A stretch of DNA of 64,000 nucleotides from Tanypteryx hageni. Taxonomy: Eukaryota > Arthropoda > Insecta > Odonata > Petaluridae. The position numbers and the translations under genes are program-made. The first letter of the stretch is position 1. Each line of letters opens with the position of its first letter. This document shows, piece by piece, positions 13,776-27,377 of the stretch. Location: the NCBI GenBank assembly GCA_028673005.1, contig CM054118.1, positions 60,011,401 to 60,075,400 on the forward strand, read 5' to 3'. The notes under the pieces were generated by a model that had not been told where the DNA came from, did no database searches, and worked only from the letters and a program-made list of their open reading frames with translations.

Positions 13776-13860
13776 CAGAAGGTAGAAACGAGACAGAGAA
13801 GGTAGGAGAGAGAGAGACAGAAGGTAGGAGAGAGACAGAAGGTAGGAGAGAGACAGAGTT
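13776..13860 (+). repeat. Purine-rich minisatellite
   Basis: About three tandem copies of a unit close to ACAGAAGGTAGGAGAGAG, inside a wider GA-rich tract (13640-13860). The open frame running through it is a repeat artefact: its translation is a repeated Glu-Gly-Arg-Arg-Glu-Thr. Confidence 0.8.
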
Positions 13861-16800
13861 ATCCCATGTCTACCTATTCAATATGCCTCCGCACGTGCCA
13901 ACGTAGTTCGCCAATTCTTGCGTAGCCCAATCCCTCTCCGGCGATAATTCCAATGTTGCGGTGGCCTCGCAGGAGCGGATTCAGTGCTCCGGAAAACTTC
14001 CACCCGCACGACGGGTCCCCCCTGCACTTCTTACCCTCTGCACCCGCACCACTAGATCGCCTCCTGTTCCCTAGATACCCACACTATGTATCCCGGATAT
14101 CTGCATACCTGCCACCTCTGCCTGTCTCTTGCTGCGGACCGTCGTTACATCTTTTCCTAAGTTTCCAAGCATTGCGTCCTAATTAGATTCGTCGAGTAGT
14201 GTTTAGGTTGTATACATGGATTATTCTTTCTCGTCCGCTTGTCGTCTGAATAACTATCACTTAACATGTCCAAAATAATTGAATTAAAATTTATTAAAAT
14301 CAATTCGTACCTCCCGAAACGTAATCTTTCTTTATATGTTTACGTTCTCTTGCGCTCTCTTCCTCCGCTTATTACTTGATTCAGATTCCCAAGGAATATC
14401 TCCAAAAACTATTTTATTTACTAATCATATAGTGACCCTCCTGATTTTTAAAACCTTTTTTATGCAGCCTATGCGGGTGTAAGATTTGAAGCAATATGCA
14501 TACATGTGATTGAAGGAAGAGGATAGGTAAAATAAAATTTGGGTGTCGCAGGAAGCCCAGTGAACGCTTACTTTTCGGATGACTACATTTTTCAACCAGA
14601 TAATAATAACTACTTGTTACTAATATAACAAAATACGTTACAATTTTCACAATTTTCAAAGAAAACTTAAGGTTGAAACGCTTGGACATTGATGGTATTA
14701 TTTTAAACATATGCCAATCAATTAAAGAAATATATATTGAAAATTATGCAAAAATTGAACTATAATCATGTGTAAATTAATTCATAAAATAACTGTGTCA
14801 CTAACATTATTTATTTCAATTCTTATTAATCCTTAAGAGAATGCATTTAAAGATGTATGCCCATAAATAAGTTTAAGGATGAATTTTAACGGATAGCAAG
14901 CATGAATTATTCCAATTTTTGGAAACCATTAATGCTCGAGTTCTATTGTGTTAATGGAAACGTCAGACATCCACGTCCATTTGGAAAAATACTCCTTCGA
15001 AAAGTGTCTTTTTCACGCGTATTATGCAGACTTCAAATTAGAGGATTTTTTTGCCTTTATAGTTGGATGAGATAATCTCCATCGAAATTCAAAATGCTTG
15101 AGCGAATGAATCTGCATTCGCAGGCTTAATTTTCGACCTACCAAAGTACACTTCTTACAGGTCTGCAAGGTAGATAATAGAAAACCTACGGCTGATGCTC
15201 GTTATTTTTACTTTCTCCATACGTAGTAGAGAGGAAAGTAATATTTTCATGAAAAAAATCGACTACGAGATTTCAACGTAAATACACGTTTTAGGGTCCC
15301 CTGAACACGATTTGGCCATTTTCTCGATGATGTCTGTGTGTTAATATGATAGTTTTTTGTGGGTGTTCTAACTCAAAAATTATAAATCAGGTCAACGCAA
15401 AATTTTATATTTAAAATTTTCATGAAAGTCACAAGAACTGATTAGTTTTTTTTAATCAATCAACCGGAAGTGAGTGTTTACTCTTGTCACATCCGTTATT
15501 TTGAAATATTTGCTTTGATATTTGATATATGTAAAAATTAGATGTGGCCACCACATGACTTTCTCCATATCTGTAATATCTCTAAAAATTCCAAATAGGT
15601 TACATAATAATAAATATTTTAAGTAACTGCGGGAAAATTTTAGACTTTAGAAAGAACAGAAATAAACTCAAACCATAAAATGCTGATATTGGATATAGCC
15701 ATAAAGCTCCAACATTTAAGAAAAGAAAAAGGAGAGTTACTAAGACGTAAATAAGCGTCAATTGTTAACAATAATCGTCGGTAGATGGCGTGGTGGTGGC
15801 AGCTAAAAATAAGATATATCTTAAACAATGCAGTATTATATGAAAAATGTTTCAAAAAACGTTGTAGAAAATTAACTTATAAATTATAGTTATTTTGTTC
15901 GAATTGATTTCCAGTGGAAGAAACTGCATCATATAATGTGGTCATGAATCTTAAAATCATTAAAACCTTGGGCAGGAATTGCAATTGGTCACGTGAATAT
16001 TTTAAAGTCAATATAACGAAACAAAATGGGTTCCCAGACTTTGAAATCGATTTTAGCAATAAAAACTGCTGTGTGACATGGAAATTGTTGTTATAATCTA
16101 ATAAGTATAATTGTGTTAATTTATGTACACAAAAGTTCAGTTGAAGAGAAAGGAAAATGTACATATAGATATTTAAGGGAGGAAGAAATGGACGATTATA
16201 TTTTGGTCGAAATTAAAGAATTTCTATCCAAGTTTTCTTATTGTACCTTCTGTGATGTCATTCATTTAATTATTTTCCGTTGTTAATGAAAAAACAAATT
16301 TCTCTGTCAATTACGGGGAACAAATACATACATTCCTATCAAATTAAATATTGCAGGCGATGGAAATCGCAGATTTCATGGGAATTCGTGGGATATTAGC
16401 CGATATTGTATTTAAATGCTCCATATTGGTAACACTTATTGATGCTTTAGTTTCGAGTTAATTATTCGAGTGTAAACTACTTAAAAATACAATTTGAAAA
16501 TGTCGATCCAAATATGACGCCATTAATTCCCGTTAAAAGCAATAGATCAATGCAATCGTATCATATGTATATGATATCAGTTATCATTTAAAAGCATTGA
16601 GCTTGTCACCATGGTTATTAGCATTTGGCAATGTTTATAAAAGAAATAAAAAGCCTTTTTATGTGATTAAAATTAGTTATTAGTAACATAAAAAAGCATT
16701 TTTATACTGGCTTGCACAGAAACCCAAGCTACTCTTATGGCCTATTGAGATTGAACAATGGGGTCAAATACCCCAGAAAATAACGTCAGGTTGACCAAAC

Positions 16801-17159
16801 CTTAACTATTCACTATCATAGGATGCAAGGAAGAATCGTACGAATTTCGGTTATCCCAGCTTATATCGTTTAGGAGGGGTAAGTACACGAACAAACAACC
16901 AAGTATCCAAACTCTTCAAAATATAGAATAGATGAAATGAGAAATATTTTAAAAGTGATTTTTATCCCATTAGTTGAGAAAATATACCCACTTTTCAAAG
17001 CCAAATGTTTCGCATAAATGTGGAAAAACGAAGGGGCTATACTAAAATGATTAAATATTGGAGAAAAGGGTCGTGAATATCAGTGTATGTTATTGAACTA
17101 AAATAAGAGACCCGGATGAATAATAATACTTAGTGAATGGATCTTCAAAGGGGGTAGCT
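13861..17159. other. No gene seen
   Basis: AT-rich DNA apart from a CT-rich stretch at 13920-14180 (TCTCCGG, CACCCGCAC), which shows no protein homology that I recognise. Confidence 0.5.
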
Positions 17160-17500
17160 AGTGTGTATAAGAGGAACCAATGCGCATGACCGAGAGATTC
17201 TCAGATGTTTGGAGGGGAAGAGGCAGCAGGTTGGGGTTGGCGGGGACAGGCGGCGCCTCAGAGGCGAGCGTACCACCGCCAGTTTGGTCTTTGCATCGAC
17301 GGAGCCGGGTCGTTATTTGGCGGGAAAAAAGGCTGATTCTTTTTATTCTGTTGTTAAAAAAGAACGCGGTCTTATCTCCGTTCGTCTTGTTCTCCAGACA
17401 TCTTGGCGGCATCGGGACTCTTTCGTCTCGGCGACAACCGTCTTTGTTTACACTTTTAAATTGGATTGCGTGCGTCGATTTTGAGTATTAGTTCGCTGGA
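17160..17500 (+). promoter_or_regulatory. GC-richer island, possible promoter or 5' exon
   Basis: This is one of the few places where base composition rises well above the AT-rich background, with many CpG dinucleotides (for example GGCGGCGCCTC at 17250). Long frames are open on both strands, the usual effect of GC-rich DNA lacking stops, so I do not call a protein. In insects such islands sometimes mark a first exon or core promoter. No TATA, initiator or splice donor is clear enough to set coordinates or even orientation with confidence. Confidence 0.25.
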
Positions 17501-20500
17501 TGGGCATTTTCGCTGTTTATTTTTTTTTAGAAAATCGGTCTGGCATGAAGCGGGAGAACCGTAATCATTGTGAGATTCCTATCGTATGTCCGTCTCAGGA
17601 GTAACTAGGAAAAATCTGAGGAAAAATTAGGATGCTGTTCCATCTGGAAATCATTTTTCCTTATGGATAAAGAAGAGCGAGTGGTGTTTGTTTTAAAGGA
17701 CCGAGTTACATCCGTAGCGGAGTAACCCTACTACATATCAAATTGTTTTTAAAAAATCATTTTGGAAAAAAGGAGAATGTTATTTCCAGATATAACAAAA
17801 ATAAGCGTGCGAGTGATAAAGGGCTTTTCGAAAATTTTCACGTATTAATTTCTCAGATTGACAAATAGAAAAATTATCAGAGTCACTATTGTCTTCGCTT
17901 GCGAACTAGTAATGCATTGCAAACTATTCAGGTTCTTACCATGTTAAAATATTTTATCCGTTTTTGCAGGTCATTAATCCTGAAAAGTAGTTGCTAAGTA
18001 ATAGTATTCGTATCGTTTACGGTTTGCTTATATATATTTCCAACGCAGTGATGAAAACAAAATTCAATTTAATTCAATTTATGGTTCGTGTTTTAAAGGC
18101 TGTATGACTGAACATTAAAAATTCCTTCGATATTCATATCATTTTATTACGAGAAAGAAATATATGTTCATCAATCCGTAGGTGTCATTGGTTTGTACAT
18201 TTTGTACGGTGGATAAAATTTAAGTGAAACCGTGACTGTAATGAATGCAATTTCGATGTTTATTTTTTTTGGGGCAGCAAAATCGCAGATTGCTCAAATT
18301 ACATTTCCATATCAAGGACGATGATCTCTTTCCAACACGCCTTAATGGTAAGTGGACGAATTGTCAATGATGAGAACGCCGTTTGATACTATAGCTATAG
18401 AATTTTGACATGTATTTATTGACCGTATGCTCGATATGAACAAGCCTTATTGATTACAATTAAGGGAAAAGTCACATAAATTTCATATTCTTTTATCTAT
18501 CATTTTTCACATAATTATTTGCGTAGAAATTTTATTAAGAGTGATAAAATAATTCCCATCTACGAAATTAAAGTATCGAGAAAATATCGAATCCCGTTTT
18601 ACACTCTTTTCCAAAATGAGTTATTAATGTTTATTTATGCATCTTGATAAAACGTTTCATGTTTTTTCTCGTTGAATTTCCGGCATGTGTCAATTTTATC
18701 TCGTACTTTACAAAATATTCATGTATAGAAAGTTGATATAAATAGCACGAATGTATCAAGATGACCTTTTCTCTTCAGGCATACATTCAGCAGTGTTCAT
18801 AAAACAATTTAAACGATAAACTAAGTGTTGAACTCCAATTATACACGATAACGGTGACATTAGCGGTTAAGGTAAAAAATTACGGCAAAGAATTTCAAAT
18901 GTGAAATTTTATTTATCATGTTCATTTTTGTTAAATTAACTGTTTTAAGATAATAAAGTGATTTGGTATTCTTTATATTTTTATTAACGTAATTATAGAT
19001 ATATCAGATAACTTAATCGATAGGAATATTGTTTTCTGAAATCATATTGCGTTAAGTTTAAATAATTCTGCTAGCATTATCGGGGAAGAGGTCCGACCAA
19101 TTACCTCGCTTTAAAATTATCAGAACATAGAATCCAATGATCATATCGATCAAATTGCTTTAAATGGCGATGCGATTTTAACCAATCTATCTATTTATTG
19201 TTAATTTATGTCTTGCTGAAAGAACCATTTCAAAACGTATCAGTCGCCTATAGAAATACACTCGATGAGGAACATCAAATACAATCTTTACTTGTGAAAG
19301 CTCGGCTTTGTGGAAAGATTCTATAATAGAATTTCAAATACATTTATATTCGAATTTTGATTGCCATGAAAACGACATATTTCAATTAATAATACCTTCT
19401 TGAACGTTTCCTCACTTACATTAACTGACTGTAGATGTACTTGTTTTCCTCAAGATTTAATCCACTTAAATAAAAAGCTGAAATTATCCCACGAATTTTA
19501 TAATACACTTCTTCATAGTCTTTATAACTATCTTTTATTTAATTTTACTAGTCCTAATCTGTATTTTCACCGAATTGCGGACATATAATAAAATTCTGAT
19601 AAAGTTTGGACGTATTAAGCCAATTATTCTATATGAAATGTCAGAAATAAAATATTTCATATCATTTACCTCAAAATTATTCTCTTCCATCTACTAAACT
19701 TTAAATTATTATCTTCAAAAATAATATAAAATAGTCAAATCGGGTCCTATATATTTTAATTAACAACATTTTTATCAAAAACGCCAAATGAATTTTGTAT
19801 ATGAATATTTTGCTCCAATGTTTTCATAACATTTTATTGTTTTAAATATGTGTAATTGCTCCAGGTTTGAAAATATAACGGATTACTAATAATGTTGTGA
19901 AACCCTATTATTCCATTAGATCAGCTGATTGCAATAACAAACTTATGATATTATTTGTGACAATAACCAATAAATTTTCTTGCATTCGAACTAAAACTGA
20001 TACACTGGCTAAATATGCTATGTTCTTGCAAAATTTTCTGAATATGAATTATTGAAGACTTTATAAAAAGTCACCTGATTTTTGCAATATTTACAGGCGC
20101 TAATATTTTTTTAATCCCTTAAAATATGCTTCAGTTTGGCTGCTGATTCATTTTGTGATGACAATTTATTCGCATTCATTAAATATGAAAAATCATTGTT
20201 TGGCCATTGAATAAATAAATGAGAAGGTAAAAAATGAACGCCATCAAGTTGGGCTACCATATATTAAGCTTCATAAATATGAAGTTTCCACAGCGCGATG
20301 ATGATTTCTGTAAGAATGACCATTGATTTTCTAACACAGGGGATACTAACTTCTGCAAATTTATTAACAGTTTCCATGATTAGATAGACGCTAGACCTGA
20401 CCCATGATTTAATTCGTACACACCCTCACATAATTCACGGAATTTCCAGCAGGTTCCAAATATTAATTATTAATTTATTCCAACACTTCAAAATCCGTTC

Positions 20501-20717
20501 TTTATTTCAGTGAAAGGGAGTTTTCGTGTAGTTGAAGTCCAAACCAATTTATTATTTACTCGCATCATCCGAATAAATAATATATTATCTTATACAATGT
20601 GGTTTTATACATGCTCGACTAATTATTCAATAACTAACAACTACAAATTGGTCTTCGATAAATATGTATTAACTTGAGGGTGTAATCCACATCATTATTG
20701 ACCGCCTTCATCCCCGC
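17501..20717. other. No gene seen
   Basis: Strongly AT-rich with only short open frames. I see no repeat family or exon-like block. Confidence 0.55.
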
Positions 20718-20763
20718 TAATATCTCTCAATAACCTCATAGAAGAGGTTACTGAGAGATATTA
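20718..20763. repeat. Short hairpin (20-bp stem, 6-base loop)
   Basis: TAATATCTCTCAATAACCTC, a six-base loop ATAGAA, then the reverse complement with one mismatch. The stem is too short for a typical animal microRNA precursor. It may be a small inverted duplication. Confidence 0.8.
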
Positions 20764-22562
20764 GAGAGATATAATCCTCTATCCATATTTTCCACCCAAC
20801 ATCCAATCTCTCTCAGCCATTCCTAATACCCTGAATATCATTCATGTCCTCTCCGTAACCAGCAACCGCACTCTATCCCTGCACGAGATTTTTAGCATAA
20901 CCAATGATGATCAATCATATATGGGTATCGTCAATAAAATCAACTGCCATTACATGACTGCTGCAATGAATACTAAGTTTCTGGAGGTCTCTGTGTTGAA
21001 GTGAAGAAGATGTGAAACGAATGATATATTTACCTGGGAGCGTATGCAATAATTGAGAACTACAAGAAGAACTAAGTGCTTCACGATCTCTGTACAAAGT
21101 TTGGTATGTTGTCGTCACATTTTCCTCCCAAAGAGGCTACGAAAAGATGTATGACAGAATTATTTGTTATCGCAAAGTATGCAGGAATATAAATAACCAA
21201 GACCGGTTTCTACGTGCTGTAACTCGAAAATACGAGTGTTGGTAACGCTGTATTTTAAGCGGAGAACCATAATCTCGAAGTTATAAAATGATGAAACAAA
21301 ATTTCATGTAATAATTCATTTAAAAATAGTCACGAAAGTAGTTTAAAGCAATAACACTACTGCTTATTCTTTTCTTTAAAGGAATGAATTAAAATAAAGT
21401 TTAAAATGAAACTCTAAAATTGCCGTTCGCAAAGTTGAACTTTGGACTACCATAACTTCGTCTAATCATGTTTCCCCATTTTGTCAGCCGAGAATATGTA
21501 AATGAATGTTGAGAATTAGATATCTTTAAATTAGTTTAAATTGACAACAATATCAGGTTTATGCAACACTAGAGCGGTATTGCAAGATTTGAGGGACAGA
21601 AGAGTGTCGTGGAGATATAAGAAACGGAATACAGGAAAAGTTTTGTAAATGGACCAAGAAAGAAGTCCCTGACACGGAAAATGGGAAATAATTAAATTGG
21701 AGTGGAAACAAAGGAGAGAAATTCTGAGAGATTTTCATGTCGGAGTGAGTAAAGAAAATATCTTTTTTTAACCGTATTTAATCACATGAATTTTTTATTT
21801 TCATTTTCATCCAGTAACGAGTTTCGTCTCTTCATGCAGTGGTGCTTAAAATTTTAACTAGTTTTGTATTGACCACTGAACAATTTCTTTCAGCAATATC
21901 TAATTATAATAATATGATTCTCTGATTGGTTTGTCTGTAACGTTTTACTGTACCGCCGTCAGTATGAATTTGGTGAAATGGGAAGTAAGACGTACTAAAA
22001 CGAAGATTAATAAATTAACGAGCTTCTTAAACATAAAAGTATATCAAATAATAATGCAAATAACTTATCAACACAACCTAAATTTACAGAAAAACTAAAT
22101 TCATTATGTGATATAAATGTTCAACCCATGGCAACTTATTACGTCACGTTCTCTTTAATTAAGTAAGGAGCCTGGATCCGAATGCACATGTAACAAAAAT
22201 AATGCAGTTTTTTGCTAAAAAAATCTTCCGAGAAACCATTTAGGATAAACATGGCTGTAAATACAACAGATCCCTACATAGCTTTAAAATTTATAAATAT
22301 GCAGCGTATGTGGCGGTATTTCGTATTTCATTTTTCAAAGTTTTATCTTTCAGAATCTTTTCTCTTCTCAACTCCATCAAAACCAGAAAGAATCTCAGGC
22401 GTCATTAATTTGCACTAAAAAGTGTATTGCATTAGAGAAGTGAATAGGATAATCGAAAGTTTTTTTGCAGAAAAATAGCAAATTTAGCTTTCAACTTTAA
22501 GAGAACAGGAATCCATTTCAATTTTACCTCCAACGGGAAATAACATCGTGCATTTAGTAATA
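20764..22562. other. No gene seen
   Basis: AT-rich non-coding DNA with nothing recognisable. Confidence 0.5.
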
Positions 22563-22990
22563 CAGTAACTCCTCGTATAATGCGCACCAGCGTAGCGCGT
22601 TTTCGCAAAAACACGATTTATTTTTTAGGGAAAATTTTTCAAATAGAGCGCATATCCCCAAATTAGTGCGCAAAAAATCGGGTGGAGGACTATTTTGCGG
22701 AGTGGCGTAAGTGTACAAAAAAACAATAATAAAATACAGGTGTGAAATGACAGCCGAAAACTCAACCCACACCTTTTTCATTAAATTTAATGGAAAACTT
22801 TTCTCGCTTAAAGCGTTTTCGCTTAGCGCGCAAGTTTTTACAAACGTTACTGTCGCGTTATTCCGGGAATTACCTCATGCGATTTTTCAAACTGATGAGA
22901 GGATGGAAAAGCAAAATACAATTCCTCCATTAGCATCGTCTCAATCTACTATAGGAAAGAATACTTTGGTCAAGAAACCACTTTCTTAAA
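22563..22990 (+). mobile_element. Possible pogo/Tigger-like element, left end
   Basis: A TA dinucleotide is followed by CAGTAACTCCTCGTATAATG and then CpG-containing words such as GTAGCGCG and AGCGCGCAAG. This style is typical of pogo/Tigger termini, which begin CAGT and insert at TA. A second block at about 22800-22860 (CTTAAAGCGTTTTCGCTTAG) repeats the same vocabulary. I could not find a matching right-hand terminal repeat, so the end coordinate is a guess and no transposase is claimed. Confidence 0.4.
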
Positions 22991-25744
22991 AGACACGTTT
23001 GCTGAAAACGGAATTCATATTAGCAATGAAGGTGCACCCTAACCCCAGATTCACCTGACTCTGCTCTCGCATGAGAGGGCAATTTAAAATGAATCAGCTG
23101 GACGAAAAATAAGACCATTATAGTACGAGTGTAAATAAGGAGTGTGGACGGCAAAAGAAAATACTATACGAAATGATATGTTCTAACATTTTTCCAAATA
23201 TCGCTACAGTTAATTTTTACATTTTAAGGTAGAAATCAATAAAATTTAAGAAAACAGAACAGAGCGTATGATTATTTCATTTACTTATGGATAAGTACAA
23301 GCTTCCTCTGAAAAACGCCGAATTGTGTCAGAGTATACCCGATACTTATGTATCACTCAAGCATATATCCCTAACACAGTTTAATTCATTGTATTTGGCA
23401 TATTAATTATGCCTATAAATGTTATTTTTAATTCCAAGAAAAATGTTTTTGTTTGCAATTTATGTATAGCTAACCAGGTATGTGATTTTTCGATGGATAC
23501 ATTTATCAGATATGACTGAATCCATCGAATAATGTTTTCTTTTACAAATTCGAAGGCCCTGATCCTTCCCAAAAGTTGGTATTACTGATACAACAACGCA
23601 CGGTTGCATTCATAGCCCTGAAATGCTAACGAAAATTCGTCACGCAATGCAAACTCCATCTATCAAGAGAATCGCCCTCTGATTCGCCAATACGTGCGTT
23701 CCGTAAAAGCAAAACGAAAGAGGATTAGTTCCAAAATCTGCAATAAATCAGGCATGCACTGAATCGTGACCTTTCATCACTTCCTCAATTACATTATGCA
23801 GATATATCTCTCTCACGTTTGGCAATATTCGTGTTCCATAACAAATAAGATCAAAGTTTAACTCGGAAAATATATCTATTGCGTGACTGTAATGGGTATT
23901 CGTAGCGCTTTTATTGTACGCAAAGGACGAGTCGTGTTTGAAATTTAAATGATGACAAATCTTATGTTTACAAGCAGATTTTCCAGCACTCTATTCCTAA
24001 GTAGGCATTATAATGTTCTTTTTATTTCCGTGGAATTGTGTCGCCAAATCAACTCATTAAACTACAACAAATTTTGCAGTTAGCTCAGATACTGGTTTCT
24101 TTGTTTGACGCTCTAAATGAGTTGATCCTAGTCAATGATGATATTTATGAAAATTTATCATTAAACGAAAATTTATATTAAAATTTTAGTTTTGAAATAT
24201 CCTAAACAAGAAAAATATTTCACCTCCACGGATATTCTGCCCTATATTTTTACCTTTCTTTTTCCTGTTTTTTAAATTTTTTTCTCTGTATTTGTGCCTG
24301 TAAATCATTTTCGAATCAAGGTTTAGCTTAAAATATTTTTGAATACATTTTCTTTTGTAGACATTTATTTTTAAAATGTGTTGCGGAAATTTATTGAACA
24401 GGTTTCCCCAATTACACACATAAAAATACCTATTAATTTTGATGAGAAAAACGATCACGTAAAAACACATTCTACAGAGTTTTTGATCCAAACATCCTTG
24501 AAGGGGTGCGAAACTCGTAAAAGACTCCTGTATATAGGTGGATAGCGTGAATATGGAACCACAATTTATAACGACATTATAATACGTATATCAATCTTGA
24601 AAAAATTTCAATTCCCAGAAGATTGGATTCTACACGTTATCGAGATTCGGCGACTTTATTTGCTCACATTATTTATTTCCCAAACATATAGAAGAAAAGC
24701 GAAGAAGAAGAGAGAGAATGAGACAGTAATACAGAGAGAGCGATGGAAAAAGACAGAAAGAAATAGCAAGAGATAGAAAAAATTGGAGAGTGGCGTTAAC
24801 AATGGAATAGAACTGAAGGGAGAAAAGCATTCGAATGAAGGAAGACGAACACGTGAACGAATAAAGGAAATTAGGAGTGTGTCGAGGTACGGAGAACCAC
24901 GGAAAAAACCGTGTAGACAGACAGAGAGAGAGATAAAGCGGAAACGGGCGGAAAAAGGAAGCAAGGGGACTTTGACGTGAGATATTATTTGTTTTATTTT
25001 TCGCTCTATTTTATCGTGTCCTTTCTTATGGCCTTTATTTTCGACGGAACTGTACGTGAGACATGATAAAAGTGACGTCATATCAATGAAAGTGGGTTTG
25101 ATAAATATTTCGTGAGATTTAAGCCATTGTTTGCTGGAAGTATGTTCGTGTGAGCCGAGAATATTGAACGATTTATTGCCTTGCTTCCTTCCAATAAATA
25201 TTTTAAGTGAATTAGCTATGTGTAAAAGTGTCTGGACAACATTTCAGTTTTTGTGGCATGTCTATACGTAAGATACAGTCTATGGAAGCAGTGTTTAGGT
25301 GACGGGTGTAATTAATTTCTTCGCAGGAACTCATTCGCAAAAATAGCAATAATTCCATCATAATTTCAGCAAAGAGAATAGCGATAGGACGGAAATACAA
25401 GCTTTAAAAAACAAGGTTCGACTTGCCGCCAATTATCTTAACTCTAAGGAAACCTATAGTTTAAAAAAATCTCGGTAGATCTTTATTTACTTAATAGTTG
25501 CATTATAAAATATAACTCGATGAAAATGGCAACTTGATGAAAGTTGTATCCACATACCAGCGGTTAATGTAACATAGCAAGCATGTTTGGTTTCATATTA
25601 TATTAATTTTGATGAAAATATTGTCTTAAATCATTCTTGTGAATGATTTTCCTAATATTTGCGATATATACCACTTTTAAAACGATTTTAAATTCAATAA
25701 GATAACTGTAATTAACATTTCAATTTATTATTTTGTATTAAAAG
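22991..25744. other. No gene seen
   Basis: AT-rich DNA. 24680-24960 is a purine-rich tract with GAGAGAGAG runs, which creates long but meaningless open frames on both strands. Confidence 0.5.
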
Positions 25745-26178
25745 GTTATCTTGGCGTATAACTACAGGAAATATGTGCCAAGGATTATCACGGTTGGTGA
25801 GAATTCTGTAAGTCTTCCGGTTTCTTCTAATGGTTTTCATGATTTATATAATATCATCGTTTAAATTTATATTTGCAGGAGGCTAAAACCATTGGAAAAA
25901 CTATTGGAAGTGAATTTAACAAAATAAAATATGAATGTTTTGTTATCGGATACGGATTTTCCAGTACAAGAGAGAGAAATGTTGGTAACAACTTTAGTAG
26001 CTTTCGCATCGGAAGTGAAGATCTACCACAAATAAATTATAATCATAAGAGTAAAATAGAGGCTAATTATCTATCTCTCGACTTTCAAGATCGAAGGTGT
26101 TATTATCGATATTTTATGGGGATTCGTTTAAGAAACAGGAGAATCCACGTAGGACACAGAATTATAATAACACTTTAA
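25745..26178 (+). CDS. Two candidate exons of an unrecognised gene
   Basis: A first exon candidate at 25745-25810 lies between an acceptor-like AAAAG and a strong donor GTAAGT. A short intron of 68 bases ends in TTTGCAG, and the second exon runs from 25879 to a TAA at 26176-26178. Reading in phase 0 across the junction gives 22 residues (…YRKYVPRIITVGENS) joined to about 99 residues beginning EAKTIGKTIGSEFNKIKYE. The second part is rich in Arg, Tyr, Ser and Asn, has no membrane segment and ends LRNRRIHVGHRIIITL. I do not recognise the family. In its favour are the paired strong splice signals, the shared phase and a frame of 100 codons in AT-rich DNA. Against it, no start codon or upstream exon was located, and the last third may be read-through into intron. 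Confidence 0.4.
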
Positions 26179-26261
26179 CCGCTGAATTGCTAGGACAAGT
26201 ATGATAACAAGTTACATATGTGTTGAAATTACATATTATGCATGTTAACATAAAGCTGAAA

Positions 26262-26460
26262 CTAAATTTTGAGATTTTAGAATGAGAAAAATTCTGTATT
26301 TGATCGGGAATCGATCCCGGGTCGCCCCACTTGCCGGATACGTGTTTTAACCGACTAAGCTATCAAACCAGCCTGATTCTCCTATCCGGAAAGTGGGGAG
26401 TCCCGGGTTCGGTTCCCGGTCAAGTACAGAATATTCTCCTTCTAAAACCTCAAAATTAAG
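26262..26460. mobile_element. Foldback element with tRNA-like arms
   Basis: The arms at 26262-26340 and 26382-26460 are inverted repeats of each other over about 79 bases, with roughly a dozen mismatches and one indel. They enclose a 41-base centre. On the minus strand, 26373 down to about 26297 looks like a tRNA gene: A-box-like sequence at 26351-26362 and B-box GGATCGATTCC at 26307-26317, about 34 bases apart. On the plus strand the other arm carries its own B box (26406-26416, GGTTCGGTTCC). The 5' end (GGCTGG) does not pair with the 3' end, so this is not a working tRNA. It could be an inverted dimer of a tRNA-derived SINE head or a foldback DNA element that captured tRNA-like sequence. 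Confidence 0.75.
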
Positions 26461-27377
26461 TGTGATAAGGTATGAGTTAGGCTTAGATCGTTGTTTCACT
26501 GCGAGTACCTAAACAAATTTCGGTTGCAATGAAGATGCCACAGTTTCCAAGCCTTTACGTCGAGGAAAGGGTTGTAGATTTGCTGTTAGAGAATTATAAG
26601 GAGAAAATGAGGTTGTAAAACGAAGAAAGTCTTAAAGAAGTTATTCTGAGATGTAGAGCTGTTTCTGAGGAGTATGGTAGACGTTTGACTTAAAGTTGAG
26701 TGAAAACAGAGAGAAAGAGATAATGAAGTTAACTTTATACATTTAATTTCTACAAACAAATTCGACTGTCGTTTCAAAAATTAAAATAATTTATATTTGA
26801 AAACGAATAGACGCAGCAAAATTAGTTCTGACATCTTAGATATGTAATGAAACTAATACATTATTATGATATCACCGTTTGTTTGGTTGTTCATTTCTCT
26901 GTGTAACTTTTTGTTACTAGGTTTTAATAGAGACTATCCACCTCTCTCAAACCATAAGCTTCTTCTGGCCATCACCGGCTTCCACAATGACACAACACAC
27001 GTCGTTGGTCGAGATTGTAAACGCGGTAAGTGATCACTTGTTTTCCACTCCTTAATTCACCATTCAGTTGAATTTGGGAGACATAATATCAAGAGATAGA
27101 AAGGGGAGTGAGAGATAATGGCAACGGGATGAAGAGGAGGTGAGGGGGGAGAGTTTTGGTGTAGGGTGAGAGAGCACTGAGATAGAGACTGGCCACTATT
27201 GGTCACGTTGCTTTGAAGTGGTCCTGAATTGGGTGTAGATTGGGAAGATAAGCCCAAAAGAGAGAGAGAGAGAATTGACGGAATAGGGGTAGTAAGAGAA
27301 ATGGGTGGGTGAGCAGATAGGAGTGAAAAGGTGCGTGACAGCTTTCATCCGCTGGTGTAAAACACGATCGGCGAAAC
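26461..27377. other. No gene seen
   Basis: Unremarkable DNA, with a purine-rich tract at 27090-27310 (GAGAGAGAGAG near 27265). Confidence 0.5.

Noticed and set aside
24656..25081. 141-codon minus-strand open frame
   Set aside because: It lies mostly in a GA-rich tract, and its Ser/Phe/Leu-rich translation is a composition artefact.
26297..26373. Functional tRNA gene on the minus strand
   Set aside because: A and B boxes are present, but the 5' and 3' ends do not pair as an acceptor stem and the sequence is half of an inverted repeat.
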